Shown here in pieces: positions 1 to 11,429 of a DNA stretch of 64,000 nucleotides. The stretch spans positions 287,938,966 through 288,002,965 of the forward strand of contig CM057009.1 in the NCBI GenBank assembly GCA_029891345.1. Direction: 5' to 3'. Under the pieces are notes generated by a model. It was given only the letters and a program-made list of their open reading frames with translations. It did not search any database and was not told the DNA's origin. The number at the start of each line of letters is the position of its first letter. Position 1 is the stretch's first letter. The translations under genes were made by a program, and so were the position numbers. The DNA comes from Dryococelus australis. Lineage: Eukaryota; Arthropoda; Insecta; Phasmatodea; Phasmatidae.

Positions 1-117
1 AACTGTTGGATATTACTCCCACACCAAACAGATAGTTTCAATCATCAAAGAACACAAGGAGGCAGCAACATGCGATGAATCGATTCGGTATCGCCTACGA
101 AATGCATGCAGCAACCA

Positions 118-461
118 GGCCCAACTACAGTCGCTGCACTGTCGAGATTCGACCTGTTTCAAGCTGACCTCGTCGAGATAATAGTCAACAAGTGCTACAA
201 ATACACATTGACAGTCTCGATGCATATAGCAAATTTGTCTGAGCCAGACCTCTCAAGTCAAAGAATGTACGCGATGCCACTGAGGCACAGATCGACGTAT
301 TGCGCGAAAGACGCATATCGACTAATCTACAAACCAATCAGGGCAAGGAATACTACAGTGCGAAATTCAAGGACCTGATGAATAAACATAACATAACTAA
401 TTATTCCACATACAGAAACCTTAAATCTTTTATCGTCGAGAGGTTAAACAGGACTCTGAAG
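118..461 (+). pseudogene. Decayed Polinton/Maverick-type retroviral-like integrase fragment
   Basis: Three overlapping frames give a discontinuous rve-fold integrase. First comes DLFQADLVEI with the first catalytic Asp, then, in another frame, DAYSKFV, a stop and RPLKSKN, then NLQTNQGKEYY and IVERLNRTLK with the catalytic Glu (438-440). These blocks are characteristic of Polinton integrases and related arthropod integrase-core proteins. The second catalytic residue, normally Asp in QTDQGKE, is Asn here (codon AAT, 336-338), so the copy would be inactive even without frameshifts. At least two frameshifts and one stop are present. Similarity ends at about 461, and the left part may continue past the window edge. 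It is a separate remnant from the Polinton at 18.4 kb. Confidence 0.75.
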
Positions 462-890
462 GCAAGTGGTGGAGTTTCCCTGCCCGCTTCAATTCCTGGG
501 TCACCAATGCAGACATGGGGCGGCAAACATCGAAGTATATTATTATACCTGTATATTCTATTATGCATAGAATAAATTCATAAAAAAATATACTGTGCTT
601 TATTTCAAATACCTCCAGGCTTTATATAGGTCTATAAGAAATATTTAAAATAACTAATTGTAAATATAAATACTCACATTTAGGAATAAAATAAAATTTT
701 TTATGACAATTTAAGTACTTTGCAGGAATGGTGAATGTCACTATTTGGTACAGACTGATAGCAGACGGCATAGTCGATACTAACTATGTGTTGAAAAATT
801 TAATCTATCATGGAGAGCATGGAACGAATGTAACTAATTAGCAAATGAAAAAATTCGTGGGTTCTGACAGCACAACCCATATTTAAAAAA
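462..890. other. AT-rich sequence with no recognised feature
   Basis: No sustained coding frame, repeat or structured RNA seen after the integrase remnant ends. Confidence 0.4.
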
Positions 891-1082
891 AACATAAACA
901 AATATGGCTGTCACCTGGTGGTACACAGGTGATGTAAACATATGGAATTTAATATGGTAGTCGAACGAAAGTCAGAGACAAACTCTAAAAAAATTACAAT
1001 TTAAGAAAACCAACATGGAGGACTGCGCCTAGCAAGATGTGTGATGCCTACCAAGATGACAGTCGAACGAAACTGAGAGACC

Positions 1083-1232
1083 AACATTGCTGCATCCAGT
1101 AACATAAACAAATGACAAATGAATAAACAAATATGGCTGCCTCCAGTAACATATAAACAAATGATGGACGATAAAACAAATATGGCCGCCTCCAGTAACA
1201 TATAAACAAATGATGAACGAAAAAACAAATAT
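1083..1232. repeat. Minisatellite, about 3 units of ~49 bp
   Basis: Consecutive units share AAACAAATATGGC, GCCTCCAGTAACATA and AAACAAATGATG, with small length changes. A related fragment (AACAAATATGGCTG) occurs near 896. The GCATCCAGT and ATATGGC pieces resemble the tandem repeats in the palindrome arms at 55-59 kb, so this may be the subterminal part of a related element. Confidence 0.7.
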
Positions 1233-1329
1233 GATAACAGATGATACAATGAGTATAGGTGGGGTTTGTGGGGTGATGAAGTCAGTGGTCTACTGGACGT
1301 GTTGCAAGGGAACCTCTGGACATATAATT

Positions 1330-1800
1330 CTTAAAAAATAATATTTAAAAATAAGTATTTATAAATTTTTTGGAATTTTTTAGAATTGTCAAAGGAAAAA
1401 AAAGGAAATTTGAAGGAAAATTAGGGAAATTTTAAGGTAAAAAGGGAAATTGTTAGGAAAGTGGCCACCAGGGGAATAAATTTTTTTAACAATTTTAAAC
1501 GATTGTTTAGAAAAATTCAATTTTGTTTTATAATTTTTTATAATTTTAAATATATGTTTAATAATTTAAATAATTTTTAAATAACGTTTAAATAATAAAT
1601 TTTTTAGGAATTTTTTGGATTTTTTGGTGATTTGTTGGGTTTTTGTGGGCAAAGGTCAAGGTAAAAGGATACGGGTAAGGGGTAAAAGGTCAATGACTTC
1701 CAAGATGGCTCTCGGTTTACGTAACAACATGGCAGCTCCCGGCTCCGAGGCTTCGATCCCCCATCCATTTGTGCATTAATCCCCATTTTACTACTACTGA
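1330..1800 (+). mobile_element. Partial copy of the outer arm of the palindromic (foldback-like) element
   Basis: Phrases such as GGGAAATTGTTAGGAAAG followed by TGGCCACCAGGGG match, in order and orientation, the outer part of the right palindrome arm near 59150-59250. The GGATTTTTTGG tract, AAGGTCAAGG, and CTTCCAAGATGGC also recur there (58930-59390). The piece ends with TTTACTACTACTGA, resembling the outer end CTTACTACTGTGA of the right arm. No second arm is visible, so it looks like a solo or truncated arm. Confidence 0.6.
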
Positions 1801-1975
1801 TAGGGTTTGTTAACGTCCTCCAGTGTCATGCCTGAAGGCTTATCAGAGGATGGCTTACATACTATCTTATGACCTAACTTAAACTAACACATATGCCCTA
1901 ACTAGGATTCGAAACTAGTACCTCCCGCACCACAGACTGGCAGCGCATTTACCGACTACCCGTCGGGAGGTCAGC
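1800..1975 (-). mobile_element. tRNA-derived SINE fragment
   Basis: The reverse complement shows an A-box-like TAGTCGGTAAATGCGCT and a B-box-like GTTTCGAATCC at tRNA-like spacing, followed by a diverged tail. Clear target duplications were not found. Confidence 0.55.
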
Positions 1976-1984
1976 TGTGTGTTG

Positions 1985-3290
1985 TTTTAAGAACGTAAAC
2001 AATAAAAATGAATAACTTGTAAACGAAGATAATTTGAATACATTATTAACTTTTGTTTCCTAGTTATGAGGATATCATAAAATTCGTGTCAGAAAAATTT
2101 TGAACCAATCTGGCTAAGTACGTCGCCTATAATATTTGTTGCAACATGGCATAATAACTGGCTGACACGGGATCATATAAATACCGGTTTTGTTAATTAT
2201 CAGCAAAGTTTTGAAAGGCCAAATCTACTGTACTAACGAAGCTTTATGTTTTACGGTGACAGCGTCGGAAAGTACAGGAACTAAACTAATGCTCTACAAT
2301 GTAGACGCGAATGATATGAACATCAGGGCACAATTTTCTTAGGGTTTTTTTCATTACTCTAGCAGTTCCAAAATACCTTACAACCCAATGAGATAAGCCA
2401 TATGGATTACGCATGTACTTACAAAGTGTGGATAATTTATAGATGCATAAATAAATTACAAATGGTAGCGGTACTTGTTAACGTATGAATCCTTTCTCGC
2501 TTCATTTTTATGGCATTTTAAAAGCCACAAATAATATTCCTGACAAGGTATTTCTTAGATAAATGCAACAAATGTATTAAAATTAAACCCTCCTGCAGGT
2601 AAAACAAATTATCTATAGTTGACCAGCATTTCTTTTATGAGTTACCAATCAAACAATGTTCACCTCTTAGTGTTTCACTATTCTCGTTACCTTATCTCGC
2701 GGGTCTATAACTATTATTTCTTTCAGAGAAGACAGTTTTCAGAAATCATTTATGATTAATTTTCTTGTTGAGAAGCCTCCTTCTCATGCACGGTATTAAA
2801 GAAGTACCAGTGTTAAATCGTTTGCCATCTGTGTGGCAACACTGGAATCTAGCACATACCGACAATAATTCTATCTGCAAATACCAAGCATTTTTCCAGG
2901 GCGAAGGAATCGCATTTCTCACTCGGGAATAGCGTGTCGTATCTTTTTCAATACTTAAATGACAGCTTCAAAATATGGTTTCAGGTACTGCAAATAACTT
3001 ACGATGCGTGTTGTACCTAAAACCAAACAACAATTGTTTTGTTCTCACAACCAGTGACGAACAACAGAAAAAGTTGTTTCCAGCAAAAATTATATGAACA
3101 AATCGTAACACATACCAGTGAAACGGTTTGAGTATCAGTTACCCGCAGCCAAGATCATTGGATATTTAGCATCACAGGGTACAGTACTGGCCAAAAATAG
3201 CATTCAATATTTGTTAAGTGGATATAAATTGTTTCAATGATACTATAGACCATCGCTGTTTTACCCTATACTCTCCGCAGGAATCATATG
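1985..3290. other. AT-rich intergenic sequence, nothing recognised
   Basis: Only short random-looking open frames; no repeat family or motif recognised. Confidence 0.4.
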
Positions 3291-3299
3291 CTTATGAAA

Positions 3300-3425
3300 C
3301 CACTTCTGTGTGTGTGTGAATGTCTGTGAATGTGTATGAATGTATTTATGCATTGTGAATGAGTGTGGCTGTGTACAAATGAGTGTCTATGTGCGAATGA
3401 GTGTCTGTACGTGATTGGGTGTGTG
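3300..3425. repeat. TG-rich simple repeat
   Basis: Degenerate (TG)n with GAATG interruptions: TGTGTGTGTG, GAATGTCTGTGAATGTG, AATGAGTGTCTATGTG. The His/Ser-rich open frame on the other strand is an artefact of it. Confidence 0.8.
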
Positions 3426-3682
3426 TCCCCCAATAAAAATTGTTGAAAGCTTAAACCAAATTTCATCAAACTCGTTGAATGTATAGTACTTAGTAACGAC
3501 ATCCTACTTTGTTAAAATTTTGGCTGTAATATCTTTTTTCGGGAACAATTTAACCTGTTTAAACCACATTTTGTACGTTGACAGTGCATCATATAAACAT
3601 TCAATTTAGAAATTAAATTTTCTGTTGGCACGCCGTGTTGGAAGATAGCAAAACATGAAAAATTAACATTTCCCATTATACC

Positions 3683-3921
3683 TAGAGACCTAGAATCCGC
3701 GGAAATATTTTAGGACTCGCTAGAATTCAAAACACGTTCGTTTATATAACTTTAGCCATTGGTCCACACGGTATTTCACACCTCATGAAGAACGGTGTCC
3801 AATTGTCGCGTTCCGCTGTGACAGCAGACTAACAATATGCATTTGATATCGGCATATTTGTACATAAGACTGTAGAGTCTAGCCTACAGGTCATTGAACT
3901 CGCGAATTTTTCACTTCTCTA
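3683..3921. mobile_element. hAT-type MITE, copy 1 (239 bp)
   Basis: Begins TAGAGACCTAGAATCCGCGG and ends with the inverted form ...AATTTTTCACTTCTCTA. The flanks are ATTATACC (3675-3682) and GTTATACC (3922-3929), an 8-bp target duplication with one mismatch. An 8-bp duplication and TAGAG termini are typical of hAT elements. It is the reverse complement of the copy at 51750-51990 along its whole length and has no coding capacity. Confidence 0.88.
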
Positions 3922-4620
3922 GTTATACCACAAAAACTACTTAACCGATTCTCGCCAAATTTGGCAAGCAACACTATGGAATGCCATGTAAATAAATACT
4001 TATATGTAGTATATCATTGTGCAAATAATCTGTTCGGAATCGGTTTACATTTTGGAATTTGATGAAATATTTAAAAAAATTATAACTAAATAGAAGTAGT
4101 GTTAAAATAAATGTGCACTGAATATGCTTGATCTAGATACATTAGTTGGTTAGTGAAGTTGGTAAATAAGTGTTCAGTACTTCCAAGCAAATAGAAATTG
4201 GAGTTGATTCAAATCAATAGATTTGACACAACACTGTAGTGAAGAGTTAGGAAACGATCATAAGACAGTTGTGATTGTGGGATCCAACAATTCTACCAGA
4301 TTTTTTTACAATGATGTATGTATTTCTTTCCCATTTAATATATCTATATATTTTATTTTGTTTATTTTTAGGGACACTTATATAAATTTAATTGTGTAAG
4401 CAGAAACAATTATCGAGGACTTGCATGTAAAATAATTGTTAGCCCTATCCTTACACAATGTTTGAGAAATATATAAGAAAAGTGATGAAAACCTGAATCG
4501 TATAACGAAAAAATATAAGACATATCTACTTTTAAATGCACTTAAAAAATTACATAAATGAGGAATATTATGGCAGGTAGCAAATCCAGACTTGAATGTA
4601 AAAGAGTATAGTTCAACAAA

Positions 4621-5639
4621 ATGGCTACCAATCATGAGAAAGCTCGTTGTGTGGAGTGGTAAATAGAGATAAAGTCACCGACGCAGTTGCAGCGAAATTT
4701 TAGGAGGGTGTATGGAAGACGTGAAGCTCCATAACGACGAGACATTAAACAGTGGTACGAGAGATTCATACAAACTGGCAGTGTGGCGAAACTCCACCCA
4801 CCAGGACGAGCCATGGTTGATGAGCACATAGTCGAGACGATCCGTGCGACTTTCCTTCGGAATTCCAGAAAGTCCACACAGCGTGCATCAAGGGCGCTGC
4901 AGATACCACACACAACAACCCACAAAATCCCATGCAAACGCTTGAAACTGTACGCACACAAAGTGCAAATCCTGCAGGCATTGAAGGACACAAGACAAAC
5001 CAAGCCGTATGCGGTCCGTAGTGGATATGCTGGAGAGAATAGCCGATGACAACACATTTCTGCAACACATTCTGTTTTCTGATGAGGCTGCATTTCATAA
5101 GTCTGGGCATGTCAACCGTCACAATGTCAGGATATGGGGTTCGGAACAGCCAAATGCCATTAGGCAACATGAGAGAGACAGTCCCGAACTGCATGTGTGG
5201 TGTGGGCTTCTGCATGACTGCATAGTCAGCCCTTTTTTATTTGCGGAGAACATCGTCACTTCCATTGTGTACCTACACATGTTGGGGCAATTTGTTCTCG
5301 CGCAGATACAGGAACTGCAGCCACCAATCATGCTCCAACAGGATGGAGCTCCTCCGCACTGGGCACTTCTTGTGCGCGAACTTATGGACACACATTTTCC
5401 CCGTCGTTGGATTGGTCGGGATGGCCCCATCCCATGGCCTCCACGGTGGCCCGATCTGACACCACTTGACTTCTTTATGTGGGGTTACGTAAAGGATATT
5501 GTTCATGCAACGCCTCTATTGAATCTTCAAGAGCTTCGGCACAATAACATCTGATATGCTACAGCGCACATGGGTGGAAATTGATTATCGGTTAGACATT
5601 ATCCGAGCTACAAAAGGTGCACATGTGGAAGTCGTGTGA
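4621..5639 (+). pseudogene. mariner-type (Tc1/mariner superfamily) transposase, DD41D spacing, broken
   Basis: The protein starts MATNHEKARCVEW (ATG 4621), hits a TAA, and continues with an N-terminal helix-turn-helix (QLQRNFRRVYGRREAP, WYERFIQTGSV, RKSTQRASRALQIP). A one-base frameshift near 5009 moves to the frame with DMLERIADDNTFLQHI, FSDEAAFHKSGHVNRHNVRI, LQQDGAPPHW and PDLTPLDFFMWGYVKD. A second shift after about 5550 reaches the C-terminus TWVEIDYRLDIIRATKGAHV and the stop at 5637-5639. All three catalytic Asp residues survive (SDEAAF, QDGAPPH, TPLDFF). I count 41 residues between the second and third, unlike the 34 of Mos1-type mariners. With at least two stops and two frameshifts it cannot make an intact enzyme. 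Terminal repeats were not identified. Confidence 0.9.
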
Positions 5640-6440
5640 CAAAATCCCCATCCTTTGTGAATATTATGCAGCAAACAGAATTTTAATACACGGACCAACT
5701 CCCCCATTTACTTGTGTGACATTTCGATGTGTACATTCTGTATTTCCTCTCTCCACAGCTGTGCTCGCGCGGGCAGTTGGAGACGCGTGGTAGCGATGTT
5801 TCAGTGTGGATTCTGTCGCGGAGATTCAGAATAAGTGTGGGAAAGAGGGATTACATGGTTAAGCATTGCAAACATTAACACACTTTTATTATTAATATGT
5901 ATTTTTAAAATATTTGTGAAAACGGAATTTGTATTGTGTAAGTAGTTTGTGTGGGTGGAAAAAGGAAAAAAGGGGGGGGGGGGGGGAGCATCAGGTGATA
6001 TGTTGGTTCTGTGGCATTTGACTCGTCCCATCTCATACCGGGATTTTTTTAAATTCCTTTTTTCCCCCTTTATATTCTATCACGATCAAATATGGTGGAT
6101 ACCCCCTGGAAATATCCTTAAATTGCCCACTTCGCAAGCCTTGAGTGGAATTTTCCTTATATTTGCCAGATCGCAAACCTCTAGCGCCCTCCTGAAGTAA
6201 ACTCAAAGTGGGAATACTCGGAGGAATAGTCTTATTTCAACTAAGAAGACGTAAAATGAAAATTCTTATAATGCAGATGCTCGGGAGTTTCTGACAGTTA
6301 CACAAGGTGGGAAATGTTCTTCTAATATTATAAGAAGTGACGCAAAATTAACTTACACTTAATAATACCTTACTGAAATGATGGCAGATAATGCACATAA
6401 CTTAATTTAATAAAATACCATTATTTAAAAATGTTGGAAA
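5640..6440. other. Intergenic sequence with a 15-bp poly-G tract
   Basis: Poly-G at 5972-5986. No gene or repeat family recognised. A tandem GGCCGGT motif follows at about 6493-6513. Confidence 0.4.
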
Positions 6441-7560
6441 GTTAAAGCAGTTGATGCACTGGGGACTGTTGGCGACTCGGATGACGTGCTTGGCCGGTGG
6501 CCGGTGGCCGGAGGCGGGATAGCTGAGCAGGCTGCCGGTGGGGCGCGGCGAAGTGCAAGGCTGGTGGTGTTTTTAATTCATTACAAATACAATATCGGTT
6601 CAGTCTGTAGTCAGGAGTGGTGGCGAACGGATGTGCGATGAGGGTCTTGGTACTTTTTGCAATTGGTAATTGCAATTATTCTCATGGTACGCATCCTTAC
6701 TCTGTAATTAGTCACGATACTTACTGTGTGATTAGAATCGGTAGTGCTTCAATTGTTTAATTGGTAATAAGGTTCGTTATGCATTGCATGTATTTACTAT
6801 GTAATTGCTAATTATTCATTACAAATACTTAGCAATTACTTATTATGCAATTATTTATTAGACGAGAAATTTAATTAATTCCGACGGGCTTCGAACCTAA
6901 GACTGAAGACGACTTCTCAACCCTCCTACTCTAGCATTATATATTCCATAGCCTTTCCGATTAAAACAAATTTATTACCTTGAATGTGTCTCGATCCCAG
7001 TACCGAAACCTCATTCCTAAACTACCCCCTTTCCCTTCACCCTAGCCTATACCCTACACGCCCCCCCCCGCTCCCTCCTCAGATCTCGTCGACCACCGAA
7101 GAGACAACACCTCTGCAGCAGCTGATCCTCCCCCCCCCCTTTTTTCTTCATTCGGTCGTCAGAGCTCTCAGTTGCTCGCCAAACAACGAGGAGTCAACAT
7201 ATTTTCTCTCAAATGTCCCTTGTGTTCTTGCTCCAACAACCAATTGGCCAATCACAGACCACCTTGGAGGGAAGGAGGGGAAAGGACGGATAGCTTCACC
7301 TTAACCAACATCCTATCACACCACATCTCGCATGGGATTGAGGGAAAAAGAGGTTTTGGGGGAGGTTTATAGGTTTGGCCAATCACAGCACAGGAGATAT
7401 GAGTAGGATGGGAGGGGCAGGGGTGTTTGGTGCCTGCATTGTGCGTCCTCCCTTCCAAAAGAGTGCCTGCAATTAGTATCCCAGCCTCCGAGAGCCCCTC
7501 CAAGATTAATCAAATGGCACTGGTGCCGTCTTGTACTTTTTTAAATCTTTAAGTCACTAG
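6441..7560. other. Moderately GC-rich intergenic stretch
   Basis: Contains C-rich runs (7062-7070, 7130-7139) and several short open frames with Pro-rich composition that follow base composition rather than a family. Nothing recognised. Confidence 0.3.
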
Positions 7561-9890
7561 TTTATTCTACTGATGTACACTCATACAGCATTCGTTTTCG
7601 ACTAAGTAGGTACGGGGGAAACGAATGCGTGTACGATTCGCGCCGTTACAGCCCAGAAACTACTATTTTGAAAAGCGATCGATGTGTTGTTCGTAATTGT
7701 TATTCCTAATATTTATTTTTCTAAATAGTGGTATGGAGGCATTAACTTTCGAAAAAAAAAAAACTGAGAAAAGTTCTTAACAATGTAAACTCTTTAACCT
7801 TTAATGATCTAGAAGAGCCGGGATAAACTTAACAAATTTTTTTTCCTCATTTTTTATAAACCGGGTGTGGCAATGAATTTATTGTTAATATGCATGGCAG
7901 TGAGAACACTGCCAATTTTTATCAAGGTAAGGCATGGGTGATTGTATAAGTTATATCAAAATACGAAAATTAAGTTTTTGTACATACCATATTACTACTA
8001 AATAAAATTTACCTCTAATTTTTACCAGTTTTAATAATGCATAGATAACTGCGTTTACTGCGTCAAATACTTAGTCATTCCTTTATTGAAAAAAATGCCT
8101 AAGATTGATTAATAACAACGCTTTCATTGCCATACATTTTTCAACTACTTCTCCTAATGGGTTGATAATTACAAATGTATGCTCCTATATTCCAGCACAG
8201 ATTCAGTATTTGTTTTCCGTCAAAATACTTGTTCCGAATATTATCAGCTGGCTAAGTGATGTTACGGATGTATATAAGTATGTCTGCCGGAATGTAAGAC
8301 GTATCGATCCGAGTGGAGTATGTTTATATACACAAGTGCATTCCTAAGTTCAGATACAGCCTTAATGACACTTAAATCGACAAATTTAATAAACTGATTA
8401 TTTGTACGAACAGTCATCTTTGTGTCAGATCACAGCCCCAAACTGCATACACTGAGTCATATTGTAGACCTTCGTGCGTATAACATATATTTCTCGACTA
8501 GTGAACAGTCATTTCCTGTCAATTTCATTTCACTCAAGAACGGAATGAAAACGCTACTATGACGTATGTCATAACTTGTAAATATAAAATGTGTAATTTT
8601 TGTGCTAACAGTAATCGTTGTTTATCATGATCACCTGAACTATAGAAAAAAAAAAATTAGAATGGAAAAAAATTACAGCTATGTATTTATGATAATTCAT
8701 TTTCGCAAAGGAAAGTAAAACTAAATAGTTGTTGATATCACCGCAAATTTCAGCAAATACAAATTTCTACGGCTGAAACGAAACACATTCCATAGTCGCC
8801 ACTAGTAAACCATGTGTTGGGTATTCACTGCAGCAACTAAAACTGATAACTCGCGTGTGACAGACTCGCCTTTAGCAGAACTTGAACGAACACGTGGGTG
8901 AGCCGAGGCCAGTGTGTATTCCTACTTTTGCCGGCTGTGGAACTGGCAACACCGCACGGGTGGCGAGCTATTTTGACTGCTGCGTCGTCTGCTGCCTACT
9001 ACTTGCCAGTCGAGAACACTAGCGCTGCTCTGAATCATTCCAAGACCTAACATAAAAAACTGGTCCGACTTTTCCTTATCCCACGGCCGCTCTAGTGCAT
9101 ATCTTTGCACAATGGTTGCGCTACATTTCTACCACTTCGAAGAATTTAAGAAAATTATGGAAGATAGATTTATTATACTGTTAAAGTTACTCAGTCCTTG
9201 TAACATCATCTTCTATTGCCAATTTTTTAAAACGATTTGTCTCTTCAATTCGGAACTACAAATAAAATAATGTGTAAAATTTCTGGTCTTCTAAGCATTT
9301 ATAAATGTAATGGTACTGGGTTATATTTAAGTTGTGTCTAATATTAGTATAGTTAATAAAACCTGAAATTTACTGCAAATAAAATTTTAAATAAGCTTCC
9401 ATTCCATTGTTATAAATATGTAAATTTGCCTGTTCTGAAGGTAATTCCCAAGTTCTGTAGTTCTGACAGTTCTGTTTGCAATAACCCAATTATATGTTGC
9501 AAAACAAATGCAGCTGAAATTGTCACTATATTAAAATTAACTCTTCAACGAACGAAACCAACGTAGGAAATTATTGACCGTAGTATAAATTATTATCTAA
9601 GCACAAATACATGACATCATAACGAAAACAATATAGGGCGACATATTTCACTTACTGCGCAGTCTACGAAAATATACTATTTATTTATTGATCGTGCTCA
9701 GTTGTTACAACTTTTTTCTGCGACTTTAAGGGAAATTAATCTTTTTTATCTATAAGAGACAAGTTTCATTTCTATCCATTTTTCTCTTTGATACATTTTT
9801 AGAAAACATTATAGTTTGAAGGTTACAGGCATTTAAACCATGCAACATAGTTAACGTTTCATCAAAAACAAATTCGAACATTTTTCACTA
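7561..9890. other. AT-rich intergenic sequence, nothing recognised
   Basis: No open frame above about 80 codons resembles a family. A slightly GC-richer patch at 8880-9110 is unexplained. Confidence 0.35.
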
Positions 9891-9989
9891 TTATGAATTT
9901 CAGTTTTAAATCTCCTGAAGTATGTTTATATATATTTACGAAGCAAACAAAATTAATGAGTATGACGATATCTTATATAATTACTAAGC

Positions 9990-10680
9990 TACCGAGGAGT
10001 CTTCGACAGCACATTTTTAACTTTTCGCCCTCTAAGGGGTTGAAATTAAAAAAAAAAACTAAAATTCATTTTATATCTTTCATATGTATAGGTTGCCTTT
10101 TGAAGTGAAGAGAATGATGATATTTTACGTAGATAATGCAATATTAAGGAGTCCTTGAAAATCCATTTTATCCACTCCCATAATCTTAGGGGGTGGAATT
10201 TCAAAAAAATCCTTCAATTGGTTTTTAGGTGTATGAATAGACTGCGTTTTGAAGATATAAGCTCAATAATGTCTCATACGGTAAATGAGATGTTTGAGTC
10301 CTTGGAAATACATTTTACCCCTTTAACCCTCTTAGGACCTGAGGGACAGCGGTGGCTGAGCGGTTAGCCTGTTCGCTTCCCACCAAGGCGAACCGGGTTC
10401 AATCCCCTTCCGGGCCACTCCCGGACTTTCGCATGTGGGAATCGTGCCGGACTATGGCGCTGGTTGGCGGTCCTTCTCGGAGATATCCTGTTTCCCCCAC
10501 CCTTTCATTCCGGCGCTACTCCATTATCACCCTCATTGGCTTTCAAGACCTCGCTCTTAAGAGAAGTCCGAATCTCTTTATTCACTCTTAGGGTCTGAAC
10601 TAAAAAAAAGTCTTCAAATTGGTTTCTAGGGATGTATATAGAATACGTTTTTAAACTACGAGAACAACTATATATTATAG
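9990..10680. repeat. Degenerate tandem repeat, units of ~150-170 bp (interrupted)
   Basis: Recurring phrases: GGAGTCCTTGAAAATCCATT then CCCTCTTAGGGGxTGGAATT (near 9993, 10150, 10297), and TTCAAATTGGTTTCTAGG then GAATACGTTTT (near 10214, 10615). A SINE at 10343-10584 interrupts one unit. Repeat-like sequence resumes at about 11418 (CGAAAACACGTTTAACCCC, CTTCTTAGGAGCCCTTGAAA) after the insert at 10682-11400. Confidence 0.65.
10343..10584 (+). mobile_element. tRNA-derived SINE, family A, with target duplications
   Basis: Has an A box (GTGGCTGAGCGGTTAG), a B box (GGGTTCAATCC) and a shared body (CCGGACTTTCGCATGTGGGA, CTTTCATTCCGGCGC). Flanked by CTCTTAGGACCTGA (10329-10342) and CTCTTAGGGTCTGA (10585-10598), a 14-bp duplication with two mismatches. 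Other copies of this family: 33467-33732, 41569-41818, 43115-43330, 56166-56350. Confidence 0.85.
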
Positions 10681-10681
10681 G

Positions 10682-11343
10682 GTTAAAGAGCATAATAGTG
10701 ATTTGTGTAGTAAATTGGCTTCTGGTAATGCTAAGTCGAGCGATGTAATTGGTGATTCAAGATATTTAAATGATAATGCTTCTTTTGGTTACTGTGTTTA
10801 TGTGGCATGGCATGATTTGAGTGGACATAAGAATTATTATGATTTAATGGCTATTGATTTGCGTTTGTCTATTCATTTTGTATTTGGATTTTCAAGTGTC
10901 AAATAAATGGCGGCTCGCCGTCTTACTAACGCATGGCAAGACAGTTTATTTGATATTGGTGGTTACAGACATATCCCTTACCATGCCAGACTTAATATGT
11001 GGTGCTCTCACATGCGACGTACATATAGAGTGTTAGTTGCTAGTTTCTTTTATGCTTACGGTTATAGCTTTGACTTGTGTCATTCAGTGTTGCTTGTGTG
11101 TAACCGTTCTTATAGAGAGGATGTTCAAAAACATCATCAGTTAGACAGTCTATTTGCATATTGGAACGATCCTGTGGTAGGTTACAATCGTCGTAGTCAG
11201 CGTACTTATTAGAATATTGCTTTGCAAAGAGTGTTGGACACAAATTATGAAATGCCTCAAAGAGATGGTGGTATGATTAACAGAGATCCAAGTAAAGTTA
11301 TAATTAGACTTGGTTTTTTGTGCATTAAAAAACCTACAAAATC
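10682..11343 (+). pseudogene. Unidentified decayed coding sequence (~220 codons, two in-frame stops)
   Basis: One reading frame runs from GTTAAAGAGCAT (10682) to the poly-C tract at 11347 with only two stops (TAA at 10904-10906, TAG at 11210-11212). In DNA this AT-rich about a dozen stops would be expected by chance. The first block includes DVIGDSRYLNDNASFGYCVY and WHDLSGHKNYYDLMAIDLRL. The second starts MAARRLTNAWQDSLFDIGGY and includes RSYREDVQKHHQLDSLFAYW. The third reads INRDPSKVIIRLGFLCIKKP. Composition is rich in Tyr, His, Arg and Ser, with many T-ending codons, unlike the host exons. I do not recognise the family. It sits between two parts of a tandem repeat, so it arrived as an insertion. 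An endogenous viral fragment, part of an unknown mobile element or a retrogene are all possible. Confidence 0.5.
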
Positions 11344-11346
11344 TCT

Positions 11347-11367
11347 CCCCCCCCCCCCCCCCCCCCC
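11347..11367. repeat. Poly-C tract (21 bp)
   Basis: Uninterrupted run of 21 C directly after the decayed coding sequence; the opposite strand is a G run able to form quadruplexes. Confidence 0.95.
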
Positions 11368-11429
11368 ATCGAGCCCTTTGCCAGTCCGCCTGCAACAAAA
11401 CCGAACTACAAAAATGAGACCTCGAAAAC

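Noticed and set aside
3284-3502. His/Ser-rich minus-strand frame
   Set aside because: Translation of a TG-rich simple repeat.
4632-5215. Two minus-strand frames of about 150 codons
   Set aside because: Antisense to the mariner-type transposase.
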